A DNA stretch of 64,000 nt from Paguma larvata (Eukaryota; Chordata; Mammalia; Carnivora; Viverridae): contig CM057826.1 of NCBI GenBank assembly GCA_030068075.1, positions 113,050,746-113,114,745 of the forward strand, read 5' to 3'. Every line of letters starts with the position of its first letter. Within the stretch, counting starts at the first letter, position 1. Below are positions 1 to 10,480 of this stretch, piece by piece. The notes under the pieces were generated by a model that saw only the letters and a list, made by a program, of their open reading frames with translations, ran no database searches and was not told where the DNA came from. A program made the translations under genes and the position numbers.

Positions 1-209
1 GTGTTTCATGAGTTCTGGTCCAAAAGGGTGACATAGGAAGAACCCTGAACTCAACTGCTTCATGGAACTCATGAAGTTATACCTATTTATAGAACAATTT
101 CTCCTGAAGAAGAACTGAGGGCTGATAGAACAGCTCCTAAACAACTGGAGACAGAAGAGCAAAGGGGAACAGCAAGATAGATAGAGACAACTTTATCTAG
201 CCTATAGGG

Positions 210-840
210 CAACTAGCATATAAAAGAGACTACACTAGAACTCTGCCAAGTGGTACAGGAGCTGTGGGAACACTCTCCAGGTCAGAGGGACCAGAGAATG
301 ACATGGTTTACATTCCCACCCCACCCTAAAGCCAAACCAGAGCAGGGTCTGGACACTACAGCTGGTGGATCTGGTTATCGGAGTGAGCTTATGACCTAAG
401 CAAGCCCAGGGTCTACAATCCCACACCAGCCCCTGTGGCTCTGGCACACAGAAAATAAGCCATGGGTTTGGAGGTTTTTTTCCTTTTGTTTTTGTTCTTT
501 TTCATTTTATTTTTTCTTTCTTGTTTTCTCTTTTTCATTTCATTTCATTTTTTATTTTTATTTTATTATCATTACTACCATTATCTTTCTTTAAAAATCC
601 ATGGCTTAAAAGAGCAACAAGCATATAAAAGAACGAGCCAGAGAACCCTCCCAAATGGTGGAGGGAGTAGCTGGAATGCTATCTGGGTAGGAAGGGCTAA
701 TGGCTGGGGTTTCCACTCTCCCTCCACCTTGAAAGCACAGACCAGTGCACAGTCAAGGCACCCTAACCAGCCTGCTGTCTCAGGGGACCCTGGGTCCCTA
801 ACCCACACCACGCCCCACCGTTCCACCAAGACAGCCACAA
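210..840 (+). repeat. Two diverged 404-bp-spaced monomers in the L1 5' UTR
   Basis: The phrase gcaac(t/a)agcatataaaag occurs at about 210 and again at about 614, a spacing of 404 bases. Both copies are followed by related sequence: an agaactctgccaagtggtac-like segment, a gctgtgggaacactctcc-like segment and a cacccta/cctcc-rich stretch. I read this as a tandem duplication within the L1 5' UTR. The two units are separated by the T-rich tract at 470-597. Divergence is high. Confidence 0.55.
470..597 (+). repeat. T-rich low-complexity tract
   Basis: Long T-rich stretch with scattered C, A and G (ttttc, tttta and ttca runs). A comparable T-rich tract sits between the 5' UTR and ORF1 of the full-length L1 at about 21360-21770, so it may be part of L1 5' architecture. 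Confidence 0.75.
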
Positions 841-889
841 AGTAGTGCACACTGAAACACACCTGGGTAGGACTCACTATGACACTGGC

Positions 890-1730
890 CTTCATGCTAA
901 GGTGACATAGGCACAAAGCTCTCCAGAATACTCCAGGCCCATACTGTTTTGGCTTCAGACAGCTTGCTATGGTGCCCTTACTGCAGAGCACTCCAGAATA
1001 TCTCAGCTGATGATGTCTGCTTCAAATCTAGTGATCCTGCCAGGTCACCCTTTGTGTAGAGCACCCTGGAACACTCCTACCCATGCCAGCCTTGTCTCCA
1101 GCTCTCAGACCAGAGCATCTCCTGCAATGAACACCTTGGGACACATGCTTACACCTAATTCAGCCTCAGTTTTCCTGCCGGGTCACTCTCACTGTGGAGA
1201 GTTCCAGGACCGCCCAGCTTGCACACAATGCAGATTCACCTCTCCCACAAGGGCACCTTTTGTGCAGAAAGCCCAGGAATCACATTGGCCTGTGCCCATT
1301 TTAGCTTTAGCTGTACTGCCAAGATGCTTCCTACAGATAGCACCCCAGGACCTCCAGGACTCTACATGCCTCAGCTCCAGCTACCACTTCAGGACATCCT
1401 CTGTACATAGAGTCCAGGAACACCCCGATTTACATCCACTCCTGCTTCAACTACCCTGCCAAGATGCTTGCTGTGTGTAGATCCCCAAGTCCATCCAGCT
1501 TACACCCACTTTAATTTCAACTATTCTGCCAAAGCATCCTCTGTGCGGAGCATTAATGGACCTGTGGGGCATACAATTAACCAGCTTCAGCCACCCAGAA
1601 TAGGACATCCCAGCTCATTTCAGTTTTAATTGTTGTGACAGGGTGTCTGCTATGTGGAGGGCTCCAGGACGCTCAGTCTATGCCAGCCACAGCTCCAGCC
1701 AGTCCGCAAAGTCACCAAATGCACACAATC
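890..1730 (+). repeat. Degenerate ~70-bp tandem array in the L1 5' UTR
   Basis: About twelve units with a period near 70 bases. The core reads ctgccaag-catcctctgtg-agagc-ccagg. Unit starts visible by eye are near 895, 962, 1036, 1111, 1174, 1246, 1317, 1386, 1456, 1526, 1635 and 1700, with one weak unit near 1590. Copies are diverged, roughly two-thirds alike by eye. The period is not a multiple of three, so the open frame across this stretch (1010-1480) is not a repeat protein. The array leads directly into the ORF1 start. Confidence 0.75.
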
Positions 1731-1805
1731 TACATAGGAGATGACCATACACAAGACCATTCCTTTAAGTTTTGCACAAGTAGCTCTTCCATCTAATCCA
1801 AAGAA

Positions 1806-1992
1806 ATGAAAACAAAGTCAAGCAAAATGGGGAAACCGAAGACTGTGCTCTAAAAGAAGCAATAAGAAAAAAACTCAGAAAAAGAGCTATATGAAACAGA
1901 GATGACCAAAATGCCTGATAGAGTTTTAAGTAATTATTGTAAAGATATACATAATCTTCAACAAAGAGATAATATTAAAAAGAACCAATTGG
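1806..1992 (+). pseudogene. LINE-1 ORF1 N-terminal fragment, broken
   Basis: Remnant of the start of the L1 RNA-binding chaperone ORF1p: an initial basic segment, then a Lys/Glu-rich stretch expected to begin the coiled coil. Reading frames are interrupted. It ends at the SINE at 1993 and the rest of ORF1 is absent from the window. Confidence 0.65.
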
Positions 1993-2190
1993 AGGGCCAC
2001 CTGTGTGGCTCAGTCAGTTGAGCATCCAAGTCTTGATTTTGGCTCAGGTCATGATCCCAGTGTAATGGAATCGAGCCCTGCATCAGATTCTGCACTGAGC
2101 CTGGAGACTGCTTAGGATTTTTTCTCTCTGTCTCTCTCTCTACCCCTCTCCCACTCTCTCTCTTTCTCTAAAATGAAAATAAGGTAAAAT
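1993..2190 (+). mobile_element. Carnivoran tRNA-Lys SINE (old copy)
   Basis: The tRNA-like head (cacctgtgtggctcagtcag) carries a Pol III A-box-like block. It is followed by ggctcaggtcatgatccca, a B-box-like aatcgagccctgcat, the gagcctgga segment, a CT-rich run and an A-rich tail (aaaatgaaaataagg). A short match aaagaac flanks both ends (1984-1990 and 2191-2197). It sits exactly where the surrounding L1 jumps from ORF1 to ORF2. Confidence 0.85.
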
Positions 2191-4680
2191 AAAGAACACC
2201 TGATGGACAAAGATGCAAAAATTCTCAACAAAACATTAATAAACTATATACAAAAATGCATTACAATGATAATTCACCATAATCAAGTGGGATTTATCTG
2301 GGGATGCAAGGATGGTTTAATCTTTGCAAATCAATCAACATGATACACCACATCAACAAAATGAAGGATCAAAATTATATGATCATCTCAAAAGATTTAA
2401 AAAAGCATGTGATAAAATCCAACATCCATTCAATGATAAATACAACATAGTAGGTTTAGGGGCAGTATACTTCAATCTAATAAACCTAACCTAATAAAAA
2501 CTATATATGAAAAACCCACAACTAACATCATACTCAATGGTGAAAACAGAGAGCTTTTCCTCTAAGATCAGGAACAAGACAAGGCTGTCCACTCTCACCG
2601 TAGTACTGGAAGTTCTAGCCATGGCAATAAAAAGGAATAAAGACATCCATATTCATAAAGAAGAAGGTAAATTGTCAGTATTTCTAGATCACATAATACT
2701 ACACACAAAAAAACCCTGACAAGTCTACCAAAACACAACTAAAATAAATGTGTGCAGTAAAGTTGCAGGATACACACCTGAAGACATCAGTAGTTTTTCC
2801 ATACACTAATAACAAAATAGCAGAAAAATAAACTTAAAAAACAACAAAATTTACACGTGCACCAAGAAGAATAAAATAACTAGGAATAAACTTAACCAAA
2901 TAGGTGAATGACCAGTACTTTGCCAACTATAAAATAATAATGAAAGAAATTGAAGATGAGAGAAACAAACGGAAAGATATTCCATGCTCATGGTTTAGAA
3001 GGATTAATATTGTGAAAATGTCCATATTACCCAGAGCAATCCACAGATTCAATGCAATCTCTATTAAAATACCAGCAGCAGTTTTTTTTAATCAGCATTT
3101 TTCACAGAACTAGAGTATATATTACTAAAATTTGTTGGCATCAAAAAAGACCCCAAAAACCAAAGTAATCTTAAAAAAGAACAAAGCTTTAGGTATCACA
3201 ATCTCAGATTTTAAGATATACTACAAAGCTATAGTCAATAGAATAATATGGTTCTGGCATAAAAATAGACACAGAAATCACTGGAACAGAAAAGAGAGCC
3301 CAGAAATAAACCCGTATGGTAATACGGTCAATTAATCTATGACAAAGGAGATAATAATATACAATGGTAAAAAGCCAGTCTTTAATAAATGTTCCTGGGA
3401 AAACTGGACAGCTACATGCTAAAGAATCAAACTGGACCACTCTTCCACCATATGCAAAAATAAACTTAAAATAGATTAAAGACCTAAATGTGAGAACTTA
3501 AACCATAAAAACCCTTGAAGAGAACACAGGCAGTAATTTTTCTGACGTTGCACACAGAAACATTTTTCTAGATATGTCTCCTGAGGCAAGAGACAGAAAA
3601 GCTAAAATTAATTATTGTGACTACATCAAAATAAAGAGGTTTTGCACAGCCAAAGAAGACATCCATCAACGAAACAAAAAGTCAACCTACCAAATAGAAG
3701 AATACATTTGCAAATATATATATCTGATAAGGTGGTTAATATCCAAAATATATAAGGAACTTATACAATTTAGACAACCAATAAAACAAACCAATAGTTT
3801 AAAAAATGGGCAGATGAGGGGTACCTCAGTGGCTCAGCAAGTTAAGCATCTAACTTCAGCTCAGGTCATGATCTCATGGTTTGTGAGTTCGAGACCTGTG
3901 TCAGGCTCTGCGCTGATAGGTCAGAGCCTGGAGCCAGCTTCAGATTCTGTCTCCATCTCTCTCTGCTCCTCCCCCACTTGTACTCTGTCTCTCTTTCTCA
4001 AAAAGAAATAAACATTAAAAAAAATTTTTTTAATGGGCAGACGAACTGAGTAGACTTTTTTCCTAAAGAAGACATAAAGATGGCCAACAGGTACATGAGA
4101 AGATGATCAGCATCACTAATCATTAGGGAAATGCAAATCAAAGCGACAATGAGATACACCTTACATTGTTAGAATGGCTAAAATAAAAAAGACAAGAGAA
4201 AATGACTATTGCCAGGGATGTGGAGAATAAAGAATTCTCACACTGTTGGTGACAAGGTGAAGTGCTACAGCCACTGTGAAAATCGGTATGGAGATTCCTC
4301 AAAAAATTAGATATAGAAATAACAAATCATCCAATAATTCCACTATTGGGTATTTGTATTTATCCAAAGAAAACAAAAACACTAATTCAAAAAGATATAT
4401 GCACACTTATGTTTACTGTAGCATTATTTACAATACCCAGGATATGGAAAAAACCTAAGCATCTATCAAGACACAGATAGGTAAGGAAGATGTAGTATAT
4501 ATTCACAATGGAATATTACACAACGATGAAAAAGGATGTGATTGTACCATCTGTGACAATGCGGATGGACTTAGAAGGTCTAATGGTAAGTGGAATAAGT
4601 TAGACTGAGGAAGACAAATACCACATGAATTTGCTCATAAGTGACATTTAAAAAATGAATGAACAAACAAAAAGCAAAAT
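2191..4680 (+). pseudogene. LINE-1 ORF2 pseudogene, RT half only
   Basis: Several short open pieces in different frames (for example 2507-2719, 2904-3113, 3132-3335, 3574-4011) together follow L1 ORF2 from the RT fingers to the C-terminus. The RT active-site motif, normally F-A-D-D, reads F-L-D-H at 2681-2692, so the second catalytic aspartate is a histidine. The endonuclease domain is absent. The open stretch at 3574-4011 is a chance fusion of ORF2 with the inserted SINE. No product is expected. Confidence 0.8.
3818..4031 (+). mobile_element. Felid-type SINE inserted in L1 ORF2
   Basis: Complete copy: head ggggtacctcagtggctcag, then ggtcatgatctcatgg, gtgagttcgagacc, the gagcctgga segment, CT-rich region and tail ending aaataaacattaaaa. 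The target-site duplication aatgggcaga(t/c)ga is present at 3805-3817 and 4032-4044 with one mismatch, fixing both ends. Confidence 0.95.
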
Positions 4681-5019
4681 CAGACCTGTAATACAGAGTA
4701 CTGATGAGTTTCAGAGGGGAGGGAGGTAGATGGTGAGGCAAAAATGCATAAAGGGGAGCGGAAGATACAGGCTTCCAGTTATGCATTGTATATAGGTCAT
4801 GGGAATAAAAGGCACAGCATAAGAAATATAGTCAGTGGTACTGTAATAGCGATGTATCAGAATAAAAGATATTTATACTTGTGGTGAACATAGCATAATA
4901 TATAAATTTGTCAAATCACTATGTTACACACTTCAACTTGTGTCACATTGCATATCAACTCTACTCAAACTTTTAAAAAATCTGTAAGTGTTTCATTATA
5001 TACCTGGGATGCAATGTAA

Positions 5020-5155
5020 CTGACAAGTCTCTCCACTAGATTTTAAACTCTGTAAGATTAAAAACTGGATCTGATTTTGTTCTCCATAGTGTACTTGGCA
5101 CTTATCACAGTCCTAGACTCATCATAAATACTCAGGAACTATTTGTTAAGTGACT
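5020..5155 (+). repeat. L2/MIR-type 3' tail
   Basis: Matches the common 3' end shared by L2 and MIR-type elements: a segment like ttttaaactctgtaagatta, then gtgtacttggcacttatcac and a tail like ctcaggaactatttgttaag. Diverged. Confidence 0.55.
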
Positions 5156-6119
5156 TAATTAAAAAACAAAATACACCTATCTTGACACAAGCTGACAGAC
5201 ATACAGTACTCGATAAAGAAAACTTTTCACCCAAGAGAGGGCAGGTTTTCTTCTCCATCATCAGTTCACAAGAGAGAGCACTTGCCCTCAAAGAGACCTT
5301 ATATCCCATCTAGTATTTCCATATCTTTCATCTTTTTATCAGAGTTAAAGCGATTTTAATTCACTTACTCTTCATAAGACACACTGGAATACAAGGAAAA
5401 AAATAGAGCCATAGATGATCAAAATGCCCTTGTTCTTTGGACCATAGCCCTTCCTGCTGAACCACCCCTCCCACACACACGTCACTCTCATTCACACACA
5501 AAGATACTCAAAGAGAAAATTTAAATTTCCACAGATTTTTTTCCAGATTCAGATGCATATCTCATCAATGTTTATTCATCTTCGCACTGTACTGATTCTC
5601 AAGGAAATAAATGGTATTCAACAAGAAAAAAGGAGTAACTTAGAAAAGAAAAAAAAATAAAGCTTACATCAAGCTCTCCCCCATCCCCTAATTATGCTCC
5701 TAATCTTTCCAGACACTGTGTCCAACATCTCTTCCAGTTTTCTGTGCTACGGTATATTAGCAGAAAGTTCCCACAGTTGGATTAATTGGATCAACGCTGA
5801 AGTTTTCGTTTGCTATGTGAGTTTAACAAATTAATCTGGCACATAATGAAATATTGTGTAACAGTTTCAGAATGGATATTGCAAATACTGCCTTGTTCAA
5901 TTACTGTCAAAATGCACATACAGGAAAAATATGAAAATCTGAACATATAATTGCAGACTTAATTACCACTCTGTGCTAACCAGAGGCAATCATACTGAAT
6001 TTGTCAAAGCATTTAAACTAGTTACAAAGTCTCTATATAATTCCAAGGAATGGGAACACATGACCAAATACAACACAGACCTCGGTGAGTCTTATTCTTC
6101 TTGAGTTGTGAAGATGGCA
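5156..6119. other. Unassigned AT-rich DNA
   Basis: No open frame of note and no repeat I can name. Contains a cacacac-containing patch at about 5472-5500 and A-rich patches. Confidence 0.5.
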
Positions 6120-6350
6120 CAGGAAATGGTGAGTAACGGGAACCAGAGAGTAGGGGAAGTAGGAGGTGTTGTTCAAGGGAGATGTTGATTAGTTATGTAG
6201 GACGAGCAAGTTTTAGAGATCTAGAAACAGATAGCATAGTGACCATGGTTAATCATATGGTGCTTTATACTACAAATTTCCTAACACAGTAGATCTTAAG
6301 TGTTCTCTACATGCACACACACACACACACACACACACACAAGCAAACAC
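6120..6350 (+). mobile_element. LINE-1 3' UTR fragment (L1MA/MB-like)
   Basis: Follows the L1 3' UTR phrase order: catagtgaccatggttaatc, then a gctttatactacaaatttcc-like segment, then agtagatcttaagtgttctc. It runs into a CA microsatellite where the consensus reads caccacaca. Short 5'-truncated relic. Confidence 0.6.
6313..6341. repeat. (CA)n microsatellite
   Basis: Uninterrupted CA dinucleotides, about 14 units, at the end of the L1 relic. Confidence 0.95.
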
Positions 6351-6399
6351 ATAATAATTATTTAAAAAAACCTTAACTTTTCTCTTATTAATCAAATGA

Positions 6400-6850
6400 T
6401 CATCCTGAAATTTAGCATGGAAAGAACACATGCCTTGAGTCCAACAGGCCTGATTTATCCTGTGTTTTGCTCTGTGGCCTTGGGCAAATCACTTCATCTC
6501 TCAAAGCCTCGCTTTTCTTAGCGGTAATATTTTTTGTATTGAAAAAAAATTTTAATGCTTATTTATGTTTTAGAGAGAGAAAGAGACAGACCATGAAAAG
6601 AGGAGGAGCAGAGAGGGAGACACAGAATCTGAAGCAAGCCCCAGGCTCTGAGCTGTCAGCACAGAGCCTGACGTGCGGCTCCAACTCATGAATGGTGAGA
6701 TCATGACCTGAGCCGATGTCAGATGCTTAACTGACTGAGCCACCCAAGAATCCCTCTTAGCTGTATAATAATACCTATTTCACAGGTTTACTGTATGATA
6801 GTGACAGTTACAATAACAATAATAACAATAACCTAGGGAAGGTGCCAGGA
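6400..6850 (+). repeat. MIR, split by a SINE
   Basis: MIR core phrases on both sides of the SINE: ggccttgggcaaatcacttc and ctctcaaagcctcg before 6530, then ctgtataataatacctattt and cacaggttta after 6755. Read across the SINE these give a continuous MIR. Confidence 0.75.
6531..6754 (-). mobile_element. Felid-type SINE, antisense
   Basis: Reverse complement of the standard SINE: T-rich tail at the left, GA-rich region, ggctctgagctgtcagcaca, gagatcatgacctgagccga and head ctgactgagccaccc at the right. The duplicated target tcttagc(g/t)gta flanks it at about 6516 and 6755. It is inserted inside a MIR. Confidence 0.95.
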
Positions 6851-6854
6851 TCTG

Positions 6855-7300
6855 GTCTCACACCCATCTACTGTGGTGGGATAGATCTGGAGAGATAGAC
6901 CAGACACCTGGGCAGATGGAGGTGTTTCCAACAGACAGCTGCCTGCAAGCACACCTAGAAACATCAGTATCACCTGTCCTCAAGCTATTAGTTGTGGTAA
7001 AAAGAGTGGGGGGCAAGCTTGTGAGTCTAATGCCTGAAATGAGTTTCTTCTGTAATTTTCTCCACAGCCTTTGTGATAGCAGACATCTCTTGAGGCAGTC
7101 TGGAGTTTGGCAGAGAGAGAACTGAGATGAAATATGTCCGAACAAGGAACCATCCTTTGGGCTCATTTGCTAAATGGGAGTCACAAAGCAAGCTAGACAT
7201 CCGCATATGTCCCCAGGGGGAACAACTGTTATGTAGCCTGGCTTGGCTTGAACACAGTTAATTTATGAATTTAAACTGTTGAAAAGCCACAAGCCATAAC
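6855..7300. other. Unassigned DNA
   Basis: Non-repetitive to my eye. Short opposing open frames (6858-7166 minus, 6916-7125 plus) overlap each other and show no recognisable domain. Confidence 0.5.
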
Positions 7301-7304
7301 AAAG

Positions 7305-7400
7305 AACTAGCACCTGTCAAATGCCTACTATGTGCCAGGAACTTCTCTTACCACATCTTTAACTGTGAAATAGGGATATAATACAATAGCACCAACTTCT
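7305..7400 (+). repeat. L2/MIR-type fragment
   Basis: Contains aatgcctactatgtgccagg, a hallmark of L2/MIR-type tails, followed by diverged sequence. Confidence 0.45.
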
Positions 7401-7604
7401 CTGGGTTAATGAAGGAAGCAGACAAGCCAGGAGGCACAAGAATGGTCAGACCAGGAATTTTCACTGGACAACAGGTATTCATCAGCTCTTGTAATTTAAT
7501 GGTTTACAAAGTACTTGGACATACATGATCTCACTTGAATAATCTTGAGAATTGTGATTCTGTATGCACTTTAGCAAATCCTGTCATTTGCCCTCAAGGA
7601 TAGA

Positions 7605-7760
7605 CTATTCATTTACTAATGAGCATTGATTGAATGCCTACTAGGTCTCACATGCTGTTGAGAGTACTGAAACACAACCATGAACAAGATAATGGTCCTG
7701 CTCTAAGAAGGCTGACATTCTAGTCATAGATATAAACAGCAAACATAGACAAGCTATGAA
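7605..7760 (-). repeat. L2 3' end, antisense
   Basis: Phrase order attgattgaatgcctactag, a diverged tgctgttgagagtactg segment, then ctgacattctagtcatagat is the reverse complement of the L2 3' end. Confidence 0.6.
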
Positions 7761-7904
7761 GATAACAAAATAACGTATGATACAGGAAAGCTGTGTGTCT
7801 TTCAGACATGTGTTGAACAAAAGACTCTGAGGAGACAACATTTGAGCATCAGTATTGAAGTCCATGTTTGTATGTCTGAGAACTCTCATTCCTACATATC
7901 CAGT

Positions 7905-7985
7905 AATTTTTTATTGAAGTATAGTTGACACATGATGTTACATTAGTTTCAGGTGTACAACATAGTGATTTGACAAATCTAGTCG
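7905..7985 (-). mobile_element. LINE-1 3' UTR fragment, antisense
   Basis: ttttattgaagtatagttga, followed by a cattagtttcaggtgtacaa segment and gtgatttgaca, is the reverse complement of an L1MA/MB-type 3' end. Very short relic. Confidence 0.6.
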
Positions 7986-8188
7986 TTTCTCGATTAAACT
8001 ATTGGCAGTGTTTTAGATCAGATAAGAATCAAAGTGCCTGAGGTGACCAACTATTTCAACCTTCCTCCTGCTAACACCTTCGCTAGCACAAGGGCCATAT
8101 ATAATCACTATAATCTGTTTTACTAAAAGCAATAATTTGTAATGTATGAGTAATAATGAGTATTGTTTAATGAGTAGTGTATTTGTAA

Positions 8189-8210
8189 TAATGAGTAATA
8201 ATACTCATTA
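8189..8210. repeat. Perfect short inverted repeat (9-bp arms)
   Basis: Arms taatgagta (8189-8197) and tactcatta (8202-8210) with a four-base loop. Further taatgagta-like copies lie within the preceding 60 bases. No function claimed. Confidence 0.7.
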
Positions 8211-8370
8211 CTTTACACTTTCAGATATTTTTACATCGAATTTTCCTTTGATTCTGAGAAGGTGGCATTGTTATCTCTGTTGTTCAAGTGAAGAGACTGT
8301 GCTTGCTTTGGGTGATATAGCAAGTAGGTGACTCAATCTCAAGACTATTGACTTCTAGTTCAATATCTTT
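8211..8370 (+). repeat. L2/MIR3-like fragment
   Basis: Diverged match to the ancient pattern 'tttcacatatatcatct... aggtggcatt... gatatagcaagtaggtgac'. Weak. Confidence 0.35.
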
Positions 8371-8679
8371 CCCAGAATATAATTCTAGTAGAGATAACTC
8401 CATTTAATCAAATGTATTAAGTCTCTATAGTGGCTTTGCTCATCGCTGGTTGATGGAAATTATTCAGTGATAAAGATACTATATTTGACTTTATCAAGCT
8501 CTTTGTCTGGTTGGAATAACATTTAAATACTTATATACATAATCTTTGGAAAAGTATAACACCTTAGGGAGGAAGGGATAGAATTTAACAAGGGCAGGAT
8601 TGAAGGAGGAGTAGAGAAGAGAGAATGAAGGCAGGGGTTGATCCAGAGGAAAATGACTAAAGAGAAACAGGAAGGACAT

Positions 8680-9030
8680 GGTGAGTTAGCAAAGCGTCAG
8701 TCAGACTCTGGTGACTGAGGCAGAGGGTCACAAATAAGTGGGGAGAGGCAGAGGATGAGTCCTGTCAAGTAAGCATGAGTTGAATTGTCAATGGTACTGA
8801 ATGGTAAGTTAAGAAATCAGGGTTTTGTTCTGTCTGAAATGGAAGTCATTGGAGCTTGGAGAGCTGTGAGTAATAACATACTATCAGAAACTTCAAAAAG
8901 CCATATTGAGGTAGAAAGAGAATGAGTGGAAGCCAGGCATGGCTGGTGGCAGAAGAGCAGTAGTAATAGTTGTAATCGGCCAAGGAGAAATGCAGTCGTC
9001 CGGAACTAGGACATGCCAGTTACTAAGGAG
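8680..9030 (+). repeat. Ancient interspersed repeat, family not named (copy 1)
   Basis: Shares a phrase order with 38270-38600: an aggcagggtt/gtcaggattt-type start, tggaagtcattggagcttgg, a cagaa(g)agcagtagtaatag-type segment and later ggcatg-type endings. This pattern is a familiar dispersed mammalian element, but I cannot assign the family. Confidence 0.35.
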
Positions 9031-10015
9031 GCTAACTCCATCATGGGTGGAGAAATAATGTGAAGAGGAGAAAGCAAATATCTAGACATCTTATCTTTAT
9101 CAAAGTCCTCTCCAGGTCCCAGTACAGTCTTGAGTGATGCGCTTGTTTGTTTTATCTGGAAATAAACTCCCTAAGAGAGTATTGAAGCCCTGAGCTTAAT
9201 TCTGCCTTTGCTTGAGAGTCCACATATATGTATATATCCAGCCACTAACAGCGCTCTTTCATCTAGCTCCTTATACGGATGAGGATCATTTGTTGCATGT
9301 ATCCATAGCATTCATAAAAACATATGAAGCCAGAAGTCACCCTGCAGTGCACACAAATACGTCATCTAACCTTGTGTATGTGGAAGGAGTCTGAGGAAGA
9401 TACCTCCTGGTTCCCACCTTGACTTGTTGGGCCGGGTCTCCAGCCTTTAGCTGTTTTGACCCAGACTTAAAGTCATTGGCCACTCCTTCAATCACTTTCT
9501 CTCTCCTAAAAGGCACTGTTTTGACAAGGGAGGTAATTGCTGTTTACTTCTGGCTAGTGTCAAAAGCTGCATTTTGCTGATCACGTGTTAATCAGGCGCT
9601 TCTCCCAAAGGGAAAAGGCAGAGAACTCTAACCTTGATAATTGAAGAAAAGGGCTTGAAAACTGTTTGGCAAGTCTCATCCTGTAGTGGGAGCATGACTC
9701 ATCTTAAGCAATCCTCACTCAGGTTAGGTCAGGAGAAAAATCAAAGGAAAGTGGAAGGCTCACTGCCCATGCTGATTTGTAGCTCCCTGCACACTGCATC
9801 AGCAAAGCCTCTCCCTGGGCTCTGCAAAGCCTCTGGGCCAGGTTTCGAAACACGAATTCCTTGCTGAGATGCAGAAAACCAACCAATGGGCCCTGGATCA
9901 ATGAAAATTTTATGTAGATACAGACTAAGTCTAAACACCTACCTTAACTTGCAAACCAACATGTACAGTGCAAATTCTATTGTTAAATTTTTTATCTTAA
10001 ACAAAATAACCTAAT
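9031..10015. other. Unassigned DNA
   Basis: No recognised repeat or credible exon. Overlapping opposing short open frames around 9634-9938 suggest a stop-poor patch, not a gene. Confidence 0.5.
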
Positions 10016-10019
10016 CCAT

Positions 10020-10260
10020 AAAAGGACTTGGATCTGAATCCTAGCTCTGACACTTGCTAGCCATGAGACTTTGAGAAAGTTAGTGTCTTTAAGTTTGTTC
10101 CTCAGTAAAATGATAATAGTAGAAACAGTCACACAAGTGTTATAAAAATCACACAACAAAATACAAAGCATTTAGTATAATATCTGGCAAATAGTAAGTA
10201 TTCATTAAGTGTCTGCTGGTAGATTACTGTTATCCTCATTATTATATTATCAATATCATA
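10020..10260 (+). repeat. MIR
   Basis: MIR order: ctgaatcctagctctgacac, ttgctagccatgagactttg, a cctcagtaaaatgataatag segment, then tggcaaatagtaagtattca. Confidence 0.75.
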
Positions 10261-10299
10261 TTATTCTTTCTTTTGCTTTATCCCTCTACTATACTGGTT

Positions 10300-10480
10300 A
10301 AAAACCTCAGTGGTAGGATTAGCATTCTAATCTCACCTAGACCATTCGTTAGGTGTGGGATCAATCTTCTAAGGAAACTAATAACAAAACGTACTCAGAG
10401 CATTTGAGGAAAGATTAAATAATAGATGTAAGGCTATTAGAATGGGTCTTGACACACGGTACATGTTCAATTTATGTCAT
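10300..10480 (+). repeat. MIR, diverged second copy
   Basis: Follows the 3' half of MIR: a gattaaataatagatgtaag segment, then gacacacggtacatgttcaa and tgtcattgtt. Confidence 0.5.

Larger units (their letters stand above)
1..1992 (+). mobile_element. Old LINE-1, 5' UTR and start of ORF1 (cut by window edge)
   Basis: This is the upstream part of an old (L1M-like) LINE-1 on the + strand. The assignment rests on the 3' end: from about 1806 the sequence follows the usual start of L1 ORF1, with phrases such as aactcagaaaaagagctata and gaaacagagatgaccaaaat. Upstream lies a GC-richer 5' UTR with repeated units, described in separate entries. The true 5' end is outside the window. The element stops abruptly at the SINE starting at 1993 and resumes in the middle of ORF2, so most of ORF1 and the ORF2 endonuclease region are missing. 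It is not functional. Subfamily is not assigned. Confidence 0.75.
2191..4980 (+). mobile_element. Old LINE-1, ORF2 reverse-transcriptase half and 3' UTR
   Basis: Continuation of the LINE-1 in the same orientation. It begins at the ORF2 segment tgatggacaaagatgcaaaa and runs through the RT domain (tgggatttatctggggatgc, aatcaatcaacatgatacac), the C-terminal region (cacaatggaatattacacaa) and an L1MA-like 3' UTR ending near ttcaacttgtgtcacattgc. It is interrupted by a SINE at 3818-4031. The 3' UTR type suggests an older, pre-carnivore subfamily, but I have not assigned one. Confidence 0.85.

Noticed and set aside
1010..1480. 156-codon open frame that could look like a repeat protein
   Set aside because: It lies in the ~70-bp tandem array of an L1 5' UTR. 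A 70-base period is not a multiple of three, so the repeat does not encode a repeated peptide in one frame.
3574..4011. 145-codon open frame
   Set aside because: It is a broken L1 ORF2 segment reading straight into the inserted SINE; a chance fusion, not a gene.
3818..4031. tRNA gene in the SINE head
   Set aside because: The tRNA-like head with A- and B-box-like blocks is the standard start of a carnivoran SINE. It does not fold as an intact tRNA, and the same holds for the other SINE copies.
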